This document shows, piece after piece, positions 19,058 to 28,382 of a stretch of 39,923 nucleotides of DNA; the stretch's first letter is position 1; every line of letters begins with the position of its first letter. The translations under genes and the position numbers were made by a program. Location of the stretch: the NCBI GenBank assembly GCA_023249935.1, contig JAHFBQ010000004.1, forward strand, positions 1-39,923. The letters are read 5' to 3'. The stretch comes from a bacterium (GTDB lineage Bacteria; Babelota; Babeliae; Babelales; RVW-14). The notes beneath the pieces were generated by a model. It worked only from the letters and a program-made list of their open reading frames with translations, ran no database searches and was not told the origin of the DNA.

Positions 19058-19942
19058 TTAAAGACCGAAAAGCCGTCTCAACCAAGATTTTTCAGGTTTT
19101 GCTTCAGCTAGAACAACAGGTTTTGCTTCAGCTAGAACAAGGGGATTCTTTTGGGAGTCAACAAAAGGAGGATGCGATGTTGTCCATTTGTCTTGATGCT
19201 TTTTAATTTCTCGTTCTGCCTCTTCCATAGCATCTATAAAAGTGCCTGATGCGCTTAGAGAGGTATAGCCTTTTCCTGTGAGTTCTTTGCGTACCACCAT
19301 CAATACTTTACCAAGCCAGTTTCCTACAAGAGGGCTCGTGTTATTTGTATCGCCCCAGTAGCTATCGCCTTTCGGTTGATTCCGATTTGGTTCAACGTGT
19401 TCTACAATCCATTTATCACCCGTATTACAAAGTAGATCTCGTAATTCTTGATTTTGAGAGAATTTTGCTTTAACCCCTGCATACATGACATATAATTTCA
19501 TCTGATCATAGGCCACGAAATCATAACTAATTTTCCTTATTTCGCCAAAAAGCTCCCCAGGCGATAGTTTTTGCCATTCAGCATAAAGGTGCCTAAAATT
19601 TGGCGTACCAAACATCTTCATGGTATGAAAAAAATGCTCTACTGAGCGCCATTTCCGGCATTCTTCCTCTCCAACGCCAATGTTTAATGAGTCAAACGCT
19701 GTGCTGTTGTGGAGGACTTTGCTAGGATTTGCAGGTGTTTCAGGATAACGGGAAGGGATGCGATGTTCGTTAACTTCATAAAAATTTGCGAATGGGTAGT
19801 AAGGTTCGTCATTTGGATGAAACCACACCTGATCTTCAGGCTGACCTGGTCCCCATTGTGGTCGTGATGGAGCAGCATGCGCTATAGTTGATATGAAAAC
19901 ACCAACAATACACGCTTTGGTTACTAGTAATACGTGCTTCAT
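19058..19942 (-). CDS. Exported NADAR/YbiA-family protein
   Basis: Signal peptide MKHVLLVTKACIVGVFISTIAHAA; NADAR-like YPFANFYEV, KWRSVEHFFHTMKMFG, KFSQNQELRDLLCNTGDKWIVEH, DSYWGDTNN, VGNWLGKVLMVVRKEL. Confidence 0.85.
   Translation of the reverse strand: MKHVLLVTKACIVGVFISTIAHAAPSRPQWGPGQPEDQVWFHPNDEPYYPFANFYEVNEHRIPSRYPETPANPSKVLHNSTAFDSLNIGVGEEECRKWRSVEHFFHTMKMFGTPNFRHLYAEWQKLSPGELFGEIRKISYDFVAYDQMKLYVMYAGVKAKFSQNQELRDLLCNTGDKWIVEHVEPNRNQPKGDSYWGDTNNTSPLVGNWLGKVLMVVRKELTGKGYTSLSASGTFIDAMEEAEREIKKHQDKWTTSHPPFVDSQKNPLVLAEAKPVVLAEAKPEKSWLRRLFGL
19093..19140. repeat. 24-bp exact tandem duplication in the C-terminal coding region of the NADAR gene
   Basis: CAGGTTTTGCTTCAGCTAGAACAA twice in a row, encoding a repeated VLAEAKP segment. 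Confidence 0.95.
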
Positions 19943-20024
19943 TTAGAAAACTCCTTTGGTTTGAATCTATTATCTATATTTTCGACTATTAATTACCACC
20001 CGCATTGAGCACCCCTCTTACTAG

Positions 20025-20045
20025 TATTGTAAATTTTTTACAATA
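20025..20045. promoter_or_regulatory. Perfect palindrome, candidate operator in divergent intergenic region
   Basis: TATTGTAAA-TTT-TTTACAATA. Confidence 0.45.
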
Positions 20046-20209
20046 TAAGTTGCAATAAATCGGAAAATTCTAATGTAGAAAGTTACAATAAGAAAGGATT
20101 TGTGTGATCTGGAAGATGCTAGATATTTTTCTATTTGACATTTTAACAATAAGTTCACTACGCTCGTAGACAGGAGAATTGTATTTTGACCTGAAAATAC
20201 GGGGGGTTT

Positions 20210-21343
20210 GTGAATATTTTTGATATTTCAAGTAGATATCTTGTCGTAGTAGCAGTCATTGCATTAGGTGCTGCTGGAGTTCTGACTTATAAGTTTTATT
20301 GCCAAACAGAAGAAAAAGCCATAAAAATCAGGGTGCTAACGCCTGAACAAGCACGCGCTTTTGAGACCAAGGTCTTAGCTGAATGCCAAGCTCCACAAGA
20401 GGTGCAAGAAGCGGTTGAAGCTCTACTTGCTGACCCAAAGAGCCAAGATTTTATCCTTGCTATCCCCAAGTTAGTAAATATCAGCGGCCCGGTAACAGGA
20501 AGACTTCAAAAACATGCTCCTGATGAACTTGCCCGGTTAACAACCAGGAATGAGAAAGCGAGAACTCAGTTATCAAAATCTGTGAAAGCTCGTGAGAAAT
20601 TTTATAAAAAACATGGGCTGGTCAATCTTGCTGATGATGCCAGTAACTTTGTGTTTACCGCTGATGAGTGGAATTTCGTACTCCATGTACCACGTTATGA
20701 ATGGTATGATGATTTTGGTGATGGCGCAAAACCACCGATGGTTCCATCAAAGTATCAGACCGTGAGTCGTGTTTTCTATGGCAAACAAATTAACGATTTT
20801 ATCGTGCAACATAACATCACCCGCGTGTATCCGATTAAGCAGTGGCTCGTGCATATTCCAGGCCGCCCTAAAAATCTTAATGATGAAAATTATCTCGTTG
20901 CTGTCGAGAAAGTAGCTGACCTGCCAGCAGACAGAATAAACCTAGAGCGCTTTCAGGACCTGGTTGACAACACACCAACCACACGAGATACTAAGCCGAG
21001 AATTAAAGATGAATGGGACAAGCTTGTTACAGAATTTCTACAAGTGTTGTCAGAGGCAGCTTTGTGGGATATTAACCCAAAAAATGTTTATTTAATTGAA
21101 CGTGATGGCATGGTAAAAGCGGTGTTCTTGAACACCGAAAAACCTGGTCTTGGTGGCGGCTTCGACAAAAATTTCTATCACATGCATGCCGGAGAAGTTT
21201 CGAGTAATTTGCGCACTGGGCTTGAGGGCTTTGCAACAATGATTACCGGGGATCCTGCAAAGAGAGTACAGCTTCTTGAAATGTTTAAGAAGCTAGATCC
21301 TCGCAAGATGTCTGGTGAAAAGAAACCAGCTACAGGAAAGTAA
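20210..21343 (+). CDS. Membrane-anchored/exported hypothetical protein, paralog A (possible degenerate kinase fold)
   Basis: GTG start; N-terminal hydrophobic segment; clear homology to the next ORF (SRVFYxxQINDFI, QWLxHIPxRPxNLxDENYLVAxEK, EKPGxGGG). Confidence 0.75.
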   Translation: MNIFDISSRYLVVVAVIALGAAGVLTYKFYCQTEEKAIKIRVLTPEQARAFETKVLAECQAPQEVQEAVEALLADPKSQDFILAIPKLVNISGPVTGRLQKHAPDELARLTTRNEKARTQLSKSVKAREKFYKKHGLVNLADDASNFVFTADEWNFVLHVPRYEWYDDFGDGAKPPMVPSKYQTVSRVFYGKQINDFIVQHNITRVYPIKQWLVHIPGRPKNLNDENYLVAVEKVADLPADRINLERFQDLVDNTPTTRDTKPRIKDEWDKLVTEFLQVLSEAALWDINPKNVYLIERDGMVKAVFLNTEKPGLGGGFDKNFYHMHAGEVSSNLRTGLEGFATMITGDPAKRVQLLEMFKKLDPRKMSGEKKPATGK

Positions 21344-21359
21344 AAAGGATTTTTAAAAA

Positions 21360-22472
21360 GTGAAGTTTAATAAATTAGTTTTAATGGCGGCGCTAGCAAT
21401 AGCGCCGCTTTCTCATACACACACAATGAACCTTACAATGGGAGAATCAGAAGATTTCAAAGCCAGAGTCTTGAGAGATTGTATGGCGCCCGACGCAATT
21501 GTATCAAAAGTTAAAGATCTTCTTTTAGCCGAGGAATTTCGGTCCTACCTTGCAGCTCCCAAGCATGTTCAAATTTCTTGGCCCGCAGGAAATAGGCTCA
21601 GACTTGCAGCAGAAGCTGGAATTACCGCCGCTAAAGAAGAAAGAGCTCGTCTTGCTGATCGTACCGCTGCTGCTCAACAAAGTTCAGAGAGCTTTGATAA
21701 ATTTTGTACATCTCAAGAAATTACTAATTTGTCACCAGAGGCAAGCACAGCAGTTCTAACAAAAGAGTCGTGGAATTTTGTTCTCTTAGTACCTCGCTGC
21801 GAGTGGTATGACACTTTTGACTATGACAAAACAGCTCTTACCGTCAAACAACCATTTCCAATGCAACCATCACAATTTCAAAACATCAGTCGCGTTTTTT
21901 ATACCACACAAATAAACGACTTCATCAGAGACAACAATTTCAAGAATATCCACCCACTCCACCAATGGCTAATTCATATCCCTGACAGACCTTACAATCT
22001 CAGCGATGAAAATTACTTGGTAGCTGCAGAAAAAATTCCTAACTTGCCGTCAATCGAAGCCCGTGCAGGAAAATTCAGCGAGTTAAAAGCAGAAGATTTA
22101 TCATTAGTTATGCAGTTTGCAGAAGTGATTGATGAGGCCGCGCTTTGGAGCGTAGAAGCAAGCAATGTTTTCATTATTGAGGAACAAGGATCTTTCAAAG
22201 TTCTCTTCTTAGACATAGAAAAGCCAGGTATTGGTGGTGGCGCAGACGTGAATTTTTATCATACACATGCGGGCGAAGTTGTGAGCAACACGCGCACGGG
22301 ATTTGAAGAAGCCGTTAAGCTGTTTAGAGCAGTCAACCCAGCACACCTCCCGGTAGTAGAATTCGTACGCGATAGAACAATAGCAAGAAGAACTCTCCAG
22401 AGAGAAGAAGCTGAGAAAAGAGCACAATTGCTCAGAGAGCTTAAAGCAGGCCCTCCTCCAGTTACCGAATAA
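21360..22472 (+). CDS. Exported hypothetical protein, paralog B of 20210..21343
   Basis: GTG start; signal peptide MKFNKLVLMAALAIAPLSHTHT; aligns over most of its length with the upstream ORF. Confidence 0.75.
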   Translation: MKFNKLVLMAALAIAPLSHTHTMNLTMGESEDFKARVLRDCMAPDAIVSKVKDLLLAEEFRSYLAAPKHVQISWPAGNRLRLAAEAGITAAKEERARLADRTAAAQQSSESFDKFCTSQEITNLSPEASTAVLTKESWNFVLLVPRCEWYDTFDYDKTALTVKQPFPMQPSQFQNISRVFYTTQINDFIRDNNFKNIHPLHQWLIHIPDRPYNLSDENYLVAAEKIPNLPSIEARAGKFSELKAEDLSLVMQFAEVIDEAALWSVEASNVFIIEEQGSFKVLFLDIEKPGIGGGADVNFYHTHAGEVVSNTRTGFEEAVKLFRAVNPAHLPVVEFVRDRTIARRTLQREEAEKRAQLLRELKAGPPPVTE

Positions 22473-22518
22473 GATGTGGATTCTCTAGCTATTTTATAAT
22501 GGGATTATACTCGCCAAC

Positions 22519-22672
22519 ACGTCGTCCCGGACTTCGATCCTGGATCCCGGCTGAGCTTTAAAAAACTCTATAACTTCGAGAATCTTCTATTCATGAAAAT
22601 AGAAAAATTATGTTAGAAAAGAGATAGCAAAATACAGGAAAACCTGGATCCCGGCCTTCACCGGGACGACGT
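22519..22672. repeat. MITE/REP-like element with terminal inverted repeats
   Basis: ACGTCGTCCCGG ... CCGGGACGACGT perfect 12-bp terminal inverted repeats; CCTGGATCCCGG occurs twice inside (22539 and 22643). Confidence 0.7.
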
Positions 22673-22717
22673 AATAGTAGTAACTTTATTTCTTAATTTA
22701 GCTCATCGCCCTACAAC

Positions 22718-23530
22718 TCACCCGTCTAATCTAAATAATTTTTTTGCATTACTCGTCGTCACAGCAGCAACCTCTTCAACCGATACACCCTTGAGATCGG
22801 CAATCACCTGCACAAATTTTGGCAAATACGCTGGATGATTTTTTTTACCACGCAATTCCTGTGGTGGTAAAAACGGTGAATCTGTTTCCAACACCAATGA
22901 TGTCAGCGGTGTATTGGTCACAACGTTACGTAGCAACTCGTTTTTTGGATAGGTAATTGGTGCATCAATACCGAGATAAAAACCCCACCCAAGTACAACG
23001 TTGGCAAAATCTTGATTCTGACTGAAACAATGAATCACGGCACGTTTAATTTGCTTACTAAACTCTTCAAGTACATACAACAACTCCTCTCCCGCTTCAC
23101 GTACATGGATACTCAGCGCAAGATCATGCTCAAGAGCAAGCTCAATGTGTGCCTTAAAACAATCTTTTTGTCGCTGCTTATCAAACGGCTTATGATAAAA
23201 ATCCAACCCCACTTCACCTACACCAACAACGCGCAAGCTTGCAGCAGTCTTAACTTTTTGCACGATAGTTTTAAAGTCATCACGCCAGGTGATTGTTGCA
23301 TCGCAGGGATGAATTCCTACTGTAGCAAAAACCTCTTTATACCGTCTGGCAAGCTCAATACAATTAAGACTCTCAACCAAGCTAGTACCAACATTAATGA
23401 TCGTAGTTACCCCCGCCGCTTTGGCTTGTTCAATGTCAGTTTGAACAGCTTTTAATTCATCATCAGTAAGCAATCGATCAAAATTTTCTTTAACGATCAT
23501 ATTTAGATGACAGTGCGTATCAATAAACAT
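22718..23530 (-). CDS. TatD-family metal-dependent hydrolase
   Basis: MFIDTHCHLN, TVGIHPCDA, VGVGEVGLDFYHK, SIHVREAGEELL, VIHCFSQN, LVLETDSPFLPP. Confidence 0.95.
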   Translation of the reverse strand: MFIDTHCHLNMIVKENFDRLLTDDELKAVQTDIEQAKAAGVTTIINVGTSLVESLNCIELARRYKEVFATVGIHPCDATITWRDDFKTIVQKVKTAASLRVVGVGEVGLDFYHKPFDKQRQKDCFKAHIELALEHDLALSIHVREAGEELLYVLEEFSKQIKRAVIHCFSQNQDFANVVLGWGFYLGIDAPITYPKNELLRNVVTNTPLTSLVLETDSPFLPPQELRGKKNHPAYLPKFVQVIADLKGVSVEEVAAVTTSNAKKLFRLDG

Positions 23531-23729
23531 CGCTTCCTCTCAAAATGGCCAATATATGAAACTTTTTTTGTTTTTAATTTCGTCAAAATTAGAAACTAAA
23601 GTAATTCATTTTTGGTTTTTCTCCCAGTCAAGAAATAATTATTATGACGAATTCTACGCACTTTTTTTTCCTGGTTAAAAATATTATTACAAAAAGGTCA
23701 TTTCTTTGCCGTATTAAAAGCACATTTTC

Positions 23730-23758
23730 TTGACAAAGCATACAACACCAACTAGATT
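23730..23758 (+). promoter_or_regulatory. Sigma70-type promoter for HU gene
   Basis: TTGACA-17 nt-TAGATT upstream of the ATG at 23810. Confidence 0.65.
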
Positions 23759-23809
23759 TTCACACTGAAATGTATCAGGTAAGTCACACTTCTTTTCAAG
23801 GAGAAAGAT

Positions 23810-24091
23810 ATGAACAAGAGTGAACTTATTAACGCGTTGAGCGAAGAGACGAACTTTAGCAAAAAAGATGTCTCGAAGGTGCTCGCGTCATTCACACGCA
23901 TCATTGAACGCACACTCAAAAAAGGCGGCAAAGTGTCGCTAACAGGCTTTGGTACCTACTGGATATCCAAGCGTCCTGCACGCGTGGGCATCAATCCAGC
24001 GACCAAAGAAAAAATTAATCTTCCGCCAATCGCTGTACCGCGCTTCAAGCCTGGTAAGCATCTTAAAGAACAAATTCGCTCAGCTGCATAA
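23810..24091 (+). CDS. HU/IHF-family DNA-binding protein
   Basis: MNKSELINALSEETNFSKKDVSKVLASF...GKVSLTGFGTYWISKRPARVGINPATKEKINLPPIAVPRFKPGKHLKEQI. Confidence 0.95.
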   Translation: MNKSELINALSEETNFSKKDVSKVLASFTRIIERTLKKGGKVSLTGFGTYWISKRPARVGINPATKEKINLPPIAVPRFKPGKHLKEQIRSAA

Positions 24092-24111
24092 GCACTGAGT
24101 GTTTTTGCACC

Positions 24112-24969
24112 ATGGTTGCGCAAAGATTTTTCAAAATTGTAAGGCCGATATTCGTATCGGCCTTACTTCTTTTCTGTGCTGCAGTACTTGTACAGTACTG
24201 CGTAACATTTTTTATACCCTCATTCGATATCTTGGCTAGCAAAGACATGGGTAAAATTGTTTTTACCCTGTTAATTTTTGGCTCACTAAGCATTTTTATT
24301 CTGCAACAGACATCAAAATTTCAACATCGGTGGTGGCTACGCAACATACATTTTCTGTACGATAGAACACAATTACACCTGTTCTGGCGATGCTTTGTAA
24401 CTTTTTTTATGTTGCATGCCCTCCTCCTCGGCAGCTGTTATTTTTATGGTCTCGGCTCACTACAAACTATTGCCGATGTCAGTATTATAAAAATTATCGG
24501 CCAACTCCTGTTTGGCTTTCTCGCCACTTTTATGCTTGCACTGACTGAAGAGATCATGTTCCGCGGAACGCTGTACCCCTATTTTGCGCACTGGTTACGC
24601 CCCATCACCGCTGTCTTTGTGACATCGCTATCGTTTATGCTGGTACATTTTTTCCCAAGCCCTGTAGCCCAAATTCAAAGAGATCTACCAATTGCCATTG
24701 GTCTTTTTTTACTGGGCTTCATGCTTAACCTGATTTTTATTACAGCCGGTTCAATGTATGCCAACATCGGCACCCACGCAGGCCTTGTCTACGTTAAGGT
24801 TATTTTACGCAAAGCTCGATTTTTTGTGCTTGCATCAACAAACACATTGCCTTGGTTTTTGCATACAGATTTACGCCAAGCCCCCATCGTTCATGCACTG
24901 TTTGGGTTGATCATTGTGGGGTTGATTGTTCACAAGCGAGATGTGTTGTTTGCAAAACCAACTCGATAA
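24112..24969 (+). CDS. CPBP-family intramembrane protease (CAAX-processing-like)
   Basis: Multiple TM segments; motif 1 LTEEIMFRGTLYPYF; motif 2 SFMLVHFF. Confidence 0.85.
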   Translation: MVAQRFFKIVRPIFVSALLLFCAAVLVQYCVTFFIPSFDILASKDMGKIVFTLLIFGSLSIFILQQTSKFQHRWWLRNIHFLYDRTQLHLFWRCFVTFFMLHALLLGSCYFYGLGSLQTIADVSIIKIIGQLLFGFLATFMLALTEEIMFRGTLYPYFAHWLRPITAVFVTSLSFMLVHFFPSPVAQIQRDLPIAIGLFLLGFMLNLIFITAGSMYANIGTHAGLVYVKVILRKARFFVLASTNTLPWFLHTDLRQAPIVHALFGLIIVGLIVHKRDVLFAKPTR

Positions 24970-24983
24970 TTCGCAAAGAAAAT

Positions 24984-25013
24984 CGCCCGAAAGAGAAAAT
25001 TCTCTTTCGGGCG
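24984..25013. terminator. Bidirectional terminator hairpin between convergent genes
   Basis: CGCCCGAAAGAGAA / TTCTCTTTCGGGCG, 14-bp perfect inverted repeat. Confidence 0.75.
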
Positions 25014-25043
25014 TAAAACTAATTATGTTTGTCGCTACCAAAA

Positions 25044-25736
25044 CTAAACCGGGTCTGGATAGAGCAGCTCAGAACGGTCAAGTAATAAGTTTGTTATTTT
25101 CTGAATTGGAGAAGGACGATTGTAGCGACCATTGTGGCGTGGAATATAAGTCCCACCTTTCTTATAGGCATGCTGCAAAGCAGCATTTACATTCCCACGA
25201 TGTAAATCACATCTACTGTTTTCCAAGAATTTGCTGAAAAAATAAGGCTCTTCCAACAAATCGCACACAAATTCTTCATCCAAGGCATTAATAGCAAGCT
25301 CCATGTATCTTTGATAGTTTACAATATCCCAAGAATCTGCATCTATTTTTTTATTAACTTGAAACCGGATCTTAGCAACATCAAGCTCAGGCTTCCCTTT
25401 ACAAAACTTATTAATCTCTGCTTGCAAATCTTTACGGGCCTTATCAAATCCTTCAGTATCAGATCCTTTAGTTGCCTGGATTAACCCTGCATAGGATTCT
25501 TCTAGAGAAGCTACTATCTCTTCTACCGACAACGGCAAACTCTCTTCTTCCGTCGAAGACAAACGCTCTTTTACTACAAGACGCGAGACCGTAACCTTTG
25601 ACTTAGATTGATTTTTACCAGCACCCGTATAATTTTTTTTTGCTACAATAAGGCCGCGAGGACTATCGGATGCCTCTAGCAAAGCGACTCCCATAACCAA
25701 CGCAGCGAGAGCTAGCATTCCATGTAATTTTGTCAT
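25044..25736 (-). CDS. Exported hypothetical protein
   Basis: 230-aa ORF with signal peptide MTKLHGMLALAALVMGVALLEAS; no recognised domain. Confidence 0.7.
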   Translation of the reverse strand: MTKLHGMLALAALVMGVALLEASDSPRGLIVAKKNYTGAGKNQSKSKVTVSRLVVKERLSSTEEESLPLSVEEIVASLEESYAGLIQATKGSDTEGFDKARKDLQAEINKFCKGKPELDVAKIRFQVNKKIDADSWDIVNYQRYMELAINALDEEFVCDLLEEPYFFSKFLENSRCDLHRGNVNAALQHAYKKGGTYIPRHNGRYNRPSPIQKITNLLLDRSELLYPDPV

Positions 25737-25862
25737 TTTCTATCTCCACAATAGGGTTTATAACCAATACAGTACTTAATCATACAACATTATCGTACAA
25801 CATTTTTGACTATTTTCAAAAAGGCAGAAAAAGCCTGACAAAAATGAAAATTGCTCTAGAAA

Positions 25863-26978
25863 TCAGTAATAAAACCTTCTGATCGCAATGTTATTAATCC
25901 AGCCAAGGCTGGCCAGGGTAATGATGAGGTTGGTCATCCCATAGCTGACCAGCGGCAAGGGGATGCCCACAATGGGCAGCAAGCCAATCACCATCCCGAT
26001 GTTGATGCAGACCGAGAGCAAGATCGGTAAAAGCAGGCCGAGCGCAACAATTTGTTCAAACAGCGTCTCGACAGAGATCACAACAAAAAGCAGCCTCACA
26101 AAGAGTAACCCAAAGAGCAGCAACACCAGCAGCGCTCCCATAAGCCCAATTTCCTCACAAATCACCGAAAAAATAAAATCGGTATGATCCTCTGGCAAAA
26201 AATTTAATTTGTTCTGCGTCCCTTTTAAAAACCCTTTTCCAAACACACCACCTGAGCCGATAGCAATTTTTGACTGCTCGATTTGATAACGCTCCTTACG
26301 CGCATCACCGTAGCCCATCAATACAAGAACGCGATTCTGCTGGTATGGCCGCAAACACTTCCAAATAATCGGTGCACCAGCAAGAGAAATCACTAATCCC
26401 ATGATAAAAAAATATTTACTAAGTCCAACAAACCAAAGCAATACCAGTCCTGAACCCAACACAATAAGTGCCGTGCCAAGGTCTGGCTGCTTACGAATCA
26501 ACACAAAACTGAGAACAAGTACACCAAGAGGAAACAGAAAATCTTTATAGGTAAGCCGCGGCACTTGAGAAAATTTGTACTTGGGAACCGTCGTCTCGCA
26601 AAAATAATAGGCAATAAAAAGCGGTAAGAAAAACTTAGTCAGCTCTGAGGGCTGAAACCGAATGAAGCCCAACGAGATCCAGCGCTGCGCCCCCATAACC
26701 CACCGGCCAACGGTTAGCGTGTACAGCAACATACAGAGTAAAACAAAATAGCCAATAAACCCAAAACGATAGGAGCTGCGTAGATCAGTAAAGGAAAAAA
26801 ATAGGTAGGCCACCAGACCAATGCCAGCACCAATCAACTGTTTTTTAAAAAACATCGAACAGGGCACATCAGCTTTGTACGTAGCACTAAAAACAAAGAG
26901 CAATCCTATGGACAGCAATGCCAAGGTCAGCAATAAACTGATCCAATCAAAATACCTAAAGCAACGCCTATCAATCAT
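25863..26978 (-). CDS. rodA: Rod shape-determining protein RodA / FtsW-family SEDS protein
   Basis: GAQRWISLGFIRFQPSELTKFFLPLFIAYY, KQPDLGTALIVL, FLPEDHTDFIFSVICEEIGLMG, GLLPIVGIPLPLVSYGMTNL. Confidence 0.95.
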   Translation of the reverse strand: MIDRRCFRYFDWISLLLTLALLSIGLLFVFSATYKADVPCSMFFKKQLIGAGIGLVAYLFFSFTDLRSSYRFGFIGYFVLLCMLLYTLTVGRWVMGAQRWISLGFIRFQPSELTKFFLPLFIAYYFCETTVPKYKFSQVPRLTYKDFLFPLGVLVLSFVLIRKQPDLGTALIVLGSGLVLLWFVGLSKYFFIMGLVISLAGAPIIWKCLRPYQQNRVLVLMGYGDARKERYQIEQSKIAIGSGGVFGKGFLKGTQNKLNFLPEDHTDFIFSVICEEIGLMGALLVLLLFGLLFVRLLFVVISVETLFEQIVALGLLLPILLSVCINIGMVIGLLPIVGIPLPLVSYGMTNLIITLASLGWINNIAIRRFYY

Positions 26979-27174
26979 TACTCACAGCCCCCACCTCAAT
27001 GGAAAATCCAAAGTTCGTTAGAGGAGATGATATCAGATAATTTGGGGAATGAAATCAAAGATATTTTTCAACATCAAAAAGAAAAAATACTGGGCAATGA
27101 ACGTGTTTTGTATCATTGCCCAGCATCAATTAACAGATTTTATACTACTTTTTTTCAGTAGGCCAAACGCCAGT

Positions 27175-28242
27175 TTATCTCTTGGTAGCGTAGTATCCCC
27201 TTACAAAGCGCGCTAATGCCTTCTTACGATCTTCTTTTGACAATCCAAATAAAATTCTTGAGAGGACGTTTCGCGTCTTTTCTTTTGTGTCCAAGTCTTG
27301 CAAAAACTTTCTCTTTGCAACTTCTAATCCGCGCTGAAACTCAATCTCATTGGCTTCTGCTTCTTTCTTAGCTGCTAGTTCTCTTGCTTCTCGCGCTTTC
27401 CTCGCCTCTTCACGACGACGCATCCCTTCTCGATACTGAGCAACATATTCATGATCAAAATAAATGAGACCATCATAAACAGTTTCAAAACATTCTTGTG
27501 TTTTTGGGTGTCCTATATTAATAGTATCCGGCGTATCTTTGATTGCTGCAAGGACATTCCTCGCCCCATCAACCATCGGACAACAAACATGTGCTACCGC
27601 TGCCTCGTCCATGCTAATTCTGGATCCAAAAGAAAAAATTTGAATTTTCTTGGGATCCTCTGAATTATATACTATGGTCACACCCTTTGCTTCACGCACC
27701 CACGCCATAAACGCTTTTTTAAAAAGATCAATTTCTGATTCTGGAACTTGCCACATATCTGGGAGAGCTCGCACATCACATGTTAGTTGTGTAATAGGAG
27801 GAACTGATGAGTGAGGTTTAAAACCACGACCTTGAAGTCTTTTATAAATGGATTCGAATGCAGCTTCAGTATCTTTATCTGGGTTGTCAACGTCTCTTAC
27901 GCTAACCCTTAGAACATTGTGTGTGGAAGACCTCACCAATGACCAGCAGACATTTGCTACTAATGCTGAATCATCTATTATCGGATCTGCACAATTTTCT
28001 AGAAAATAATGAATTCGGTTTTTTGAATTAGGAGTATACTCCACAACCAGATGTTTATTTTTAAATGCCCATACAGCAAATGCTTTTTTAAACCTCACAA
28101 GAGAACCTGGATGTGTCATGTACCATTCGTCTTTTATGGTACAAAACACATCAACGTCTACGTATTGCTTCGCAGCTGCGTATACTGCTCCATTACTAAC
28201 CAGAACAAGAATCAAAATCAAAAAAGAATATCGTACATTCAT
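27175..28242 (-). CDS. Exported protein with an internally duplicated domain
   Basis: ORF 27175..28284; start MNVRYSFLILILVLVSNGAVYA at 28242. Two aligned repeats each containing FKKAF(A/M)(V/A)W, VA(N/H)VC, ARNVL/THNVL, FE(S/T)(I/V)Y. Confidence 0.75.
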   Translation of the reverse strand: MNVRYSFLILILVLVSNGAVYAAAKQYVDVDVFCTIKDEWYMTHPGSLVRFKKAFAVWAFKNKHLVVEYTPNSKNRIHYFLENCADPIIDDSALVANVCWSLVRSSTHNVLRVSVRDVDNPDKDTEAAFESIYKRLQGRGFKPHSSVPPITQLTCDVRALPDMWQVPESEIDLFKKAFMAWVREAKGVTIVYNSEDPKKIQIFSFGSRISMDEAAVAHVCCPMVDGARNVLAAIKDTPDTINIGHPKTQECFETVYDGLIYFDHEYVAQYREGMRRREEARKAREARELAAKKEAEANEIEFQRGLEVAKRKFLQDLDTKEKTRNVLSRILFGLSKEDRKKALARFVRGYYATKR

Positions 28243-28382
28243 AGCAAAAACCCCTCTCCCTTGGATTAAGACAACGAGCAACACCTCCTTAGTTAGAATA
28301 GTCAGATCAATCGAATCAAAAGCAATAAAAAATAATTCTGCTATAATAACACATTGCCAACTCTATAATAACAGAGCCAGAG

